A program made the translations under genes and the position numbers. A stretch of 6,185 nt of DNA from Lachnospiraceae bacterium UBA1755 (GTDB lineage: Bacteria > Bacillota > Clostridia > Lachnospirales > Lachnospiraceae), in the NCBI GenBank assembly GCA_002314805.1, contig DCHJ01000091.1, positions 1 to 6,185 on the forward strand. The letters are read 5' to 3'. Position 1 is the stretch's first letter; the number at the start of each line of letters is the position of its first letter. Below are positions 5,403 to 6,185 of the stretch, piece after piece. A model generated the notes under the pieces. That model was not told the origin of the DNA, searched no databases, and saw only the letters and a program-made list of their open reading frames with translations.

Positions 5403-6149
5403 ATGAAGTTTCATGTAATGACTCTGTTTCCCGATATGGTGCTTGATGGCCTAAATACCAGCATCATAGGCAGAGCGCAGAATGAGAAGATCATAGAGGT
5501 CGAAGCGATCGACATACGTGATTATACAAGGGATAAGCACAGACACGTTGATGATTATCCCTACGGAGGTGGTGCCGGCATGGTCATGCAGGCAGCACCT
5601 ATATGCGATTGCTATGACGATATCTGCAGGAAGCTGGGGAAGAAGCCGAGAGTGATCTATATGACCCCGCAGGGAAAGCTTTTCAATCAGGAAATAGCCA
5701 AGGAACTGGCTAAGGAAGACGATCTGGTACTTTTATGCGGTCACTATGAGGGAGTGGACGAGCGTGCGCTGGAGCTGCTTGGGACTGAGTCACTGAGTAT
5801 CGGTGACTATGTCCTCACGGGCGGAGAACTGCCGGCTATGGTGGTGATCGATGCAGTGAGCCGCATGGTCCACGGTGTACTGACCAATGATGAAAGTGCG
5901 GATTTTGAGTCTTTTGAGGATAATCTGCTGGAATATCCTCAGTATACGAGACCGGAGGTCTATAAGGATCTCAGGGTCCCGGAGGTACTCATGAGCGGAC
6001 ATCACGCCAATATCATGAAGTGGCGCAGGGAGAAGAGCCTTGAGCGTACCTACGAGAGACGTCCCGATCTGCTTGCGGACGCCAATCTGGATAAGAAAGA
6101 TATTAAGTATTTAAGTACTATTAAATCTTTGGAGGAACAAAATGGATAA
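5403..6149 (+). CDS. trmD: tRNA (guanine-37-N1)-methyltransferase TrmD
   Basis: TrmD uses S-adenosylmethionine to make m1G37 next to the anticodon of tRNAs, which prevents frameshifting. The 248-residue protein is full length. It has the SPOUT trefoil-knot motifs: DDYPYGGGAGMVM (50-62), YMTPQGK (86-92), LCGHYEGVDERA (111-122), SLSIGDYVLTGGELPA (130-145), Arg154, LLEYPQYTRPE (175-185) and VPEVLMSGHHANIMKWR (192-208). The active-site segment reads FESFEDN (168-174). Numbering agrees with the Escherichia coli and Haemophilus proteins, where residue 169 is the catalytic Asp, but here it is Glu169, with Asp173 conserved nearby. The start MKFHVMTLFPD is typical. The ribosome binding site is weak (AGGATG at 5395-5400). 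The last 8 bases overlap the next gene, whose GGAGG lies inside trmD. Confidence 0.97.
   Translation: MKFHVMTLFPDMVLDGLNTSIIGRAQNEKIIEVEAIDIRDYTRDKHRHVDDYPYGGGAGMVMQAAPICDCYDDICRKLGKKPRVIYMTPQGKLFNQEIAKELAKEDDLVLLCGHYEGVDERALELLGTESLSIGDYVLTGGELPAMVVIDAVSRMVHGVLTNDESADFESFEDNLLEYPQYTRPEVYKDLRVPEVLMSGHHANIMKWRREKSLERTYERRPDLLADANLDKKDIKYLSTIKSLEEQNG
6131..6135 (+). promoter_or_regulatory. Ribosome binding site of the gene after trmD
   Basis: GGAGG lies 6 bases before the ATG at 6142 and within the trmD coding region. Its strength and spacing decide the start of the truncated last gene and argue for translational coupling to trmD. Confidence 0.75.
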
Positions 6150-6185
6150 GAAGAAATTAGCTTTACAGGCTGCTAAGGCAAGACT
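6142..6185 (+). CDS. Start of an unidentified gene after trmD (truncated at window end)
   Basis: Only 14 complete codons are present, beginning MDKKKLALQAAKAR. The ATG overlaps the last 8 bases of trmD and has GGAGG 6 bases upstream, so it is very likely a real start and part of the same operon. The residues are Lys-rich and helix-like. They do not resemble the usual start of ribosomal protein L19 (rplS), which commonly follows trmD. A transketolase N-terminal subunit is one weak guess, but too little is visible to name it. Confidence 0.7.
   Translation, partial: MDKKKLALQAAKAR

Noticed and set aside
1..6185. CRISPR array, insertion sequence, tRNA or rRNA gene
   Set aside because: I saw no regular spaced repeats, transposase-like frames, terminal inverted repeats or tRNA-like sequence on either strand.

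Overview
The window looks like a piece of a Firmicutes chromosome, most likely from a Clostridia or Lachnospiraceae-type bacterium. All genes lie on the + strand. The clearest pointer is the gene order ylxM-ffh-rpsP-khpA-rimM-trmD, which is a standard Gram-positive block, together with the sequence character of these proteins. The family-level assignment is inference from memory of such proteins, not a search.

Left third (1-1402): the 3' end of a large secreted or surface protein whose start lies outside the window. It has a Ser/Thr/Gly-rich linker, a central region, a second Gly/Ser-rich linker, and a short C-terminal domain with the look of a polymorphic-toxin tip (a YDDYGRE segment, then DYTNHG, then PHWH). 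Two bases after its stop is a small AT-rich gene of unknown family, placed where an immunity gene would be. Base composition drops sharply at about nt 720, exactly at the linker-to-tip boundary, and stays low through the small gene. This suggests that the tip and its partner form one exchangeable cassette.

Middle (1438-2709): a membrane protein with two transmembrane segments and a C-terminal DUF6273-like domain, followed by a 132-base gap. The gap holds a 12-bp tandem repeat, a good sigma-A-type promoter (TTGACA, 17 bp, TATTAT) and three GTCAA-type half-sites at exact 14-bp steps in alternating orientation over the -35 region. The whole gap is also open in the reading frame shared by the genes on both sides.

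Right half (2710-6149): the SRP / ribosome-maturation operon. YlxM and Ffh serve co-translational protein targeting. RpsP is ribosomal protein S16, KhpA is a KH-domain RNA-binding protein, RimM matures the 30S subunit, and TrmD makes m1G37 in tRNA. The genes are tightly packed: ffh overlaps rpsP by 10 bases, khpA overlaps rimM by 1 base, and trmD overlaps the next gene by 8 bases. The first 14 codons of that next gene do not resemble ribosomal protein L19, which often follows trmD. Two protein-level oddities stand out: Glu at residue 169 of TrmD, where the family's catalytic Asp is expected, and Cys in the RNA-binding GSG motif of Ffh.
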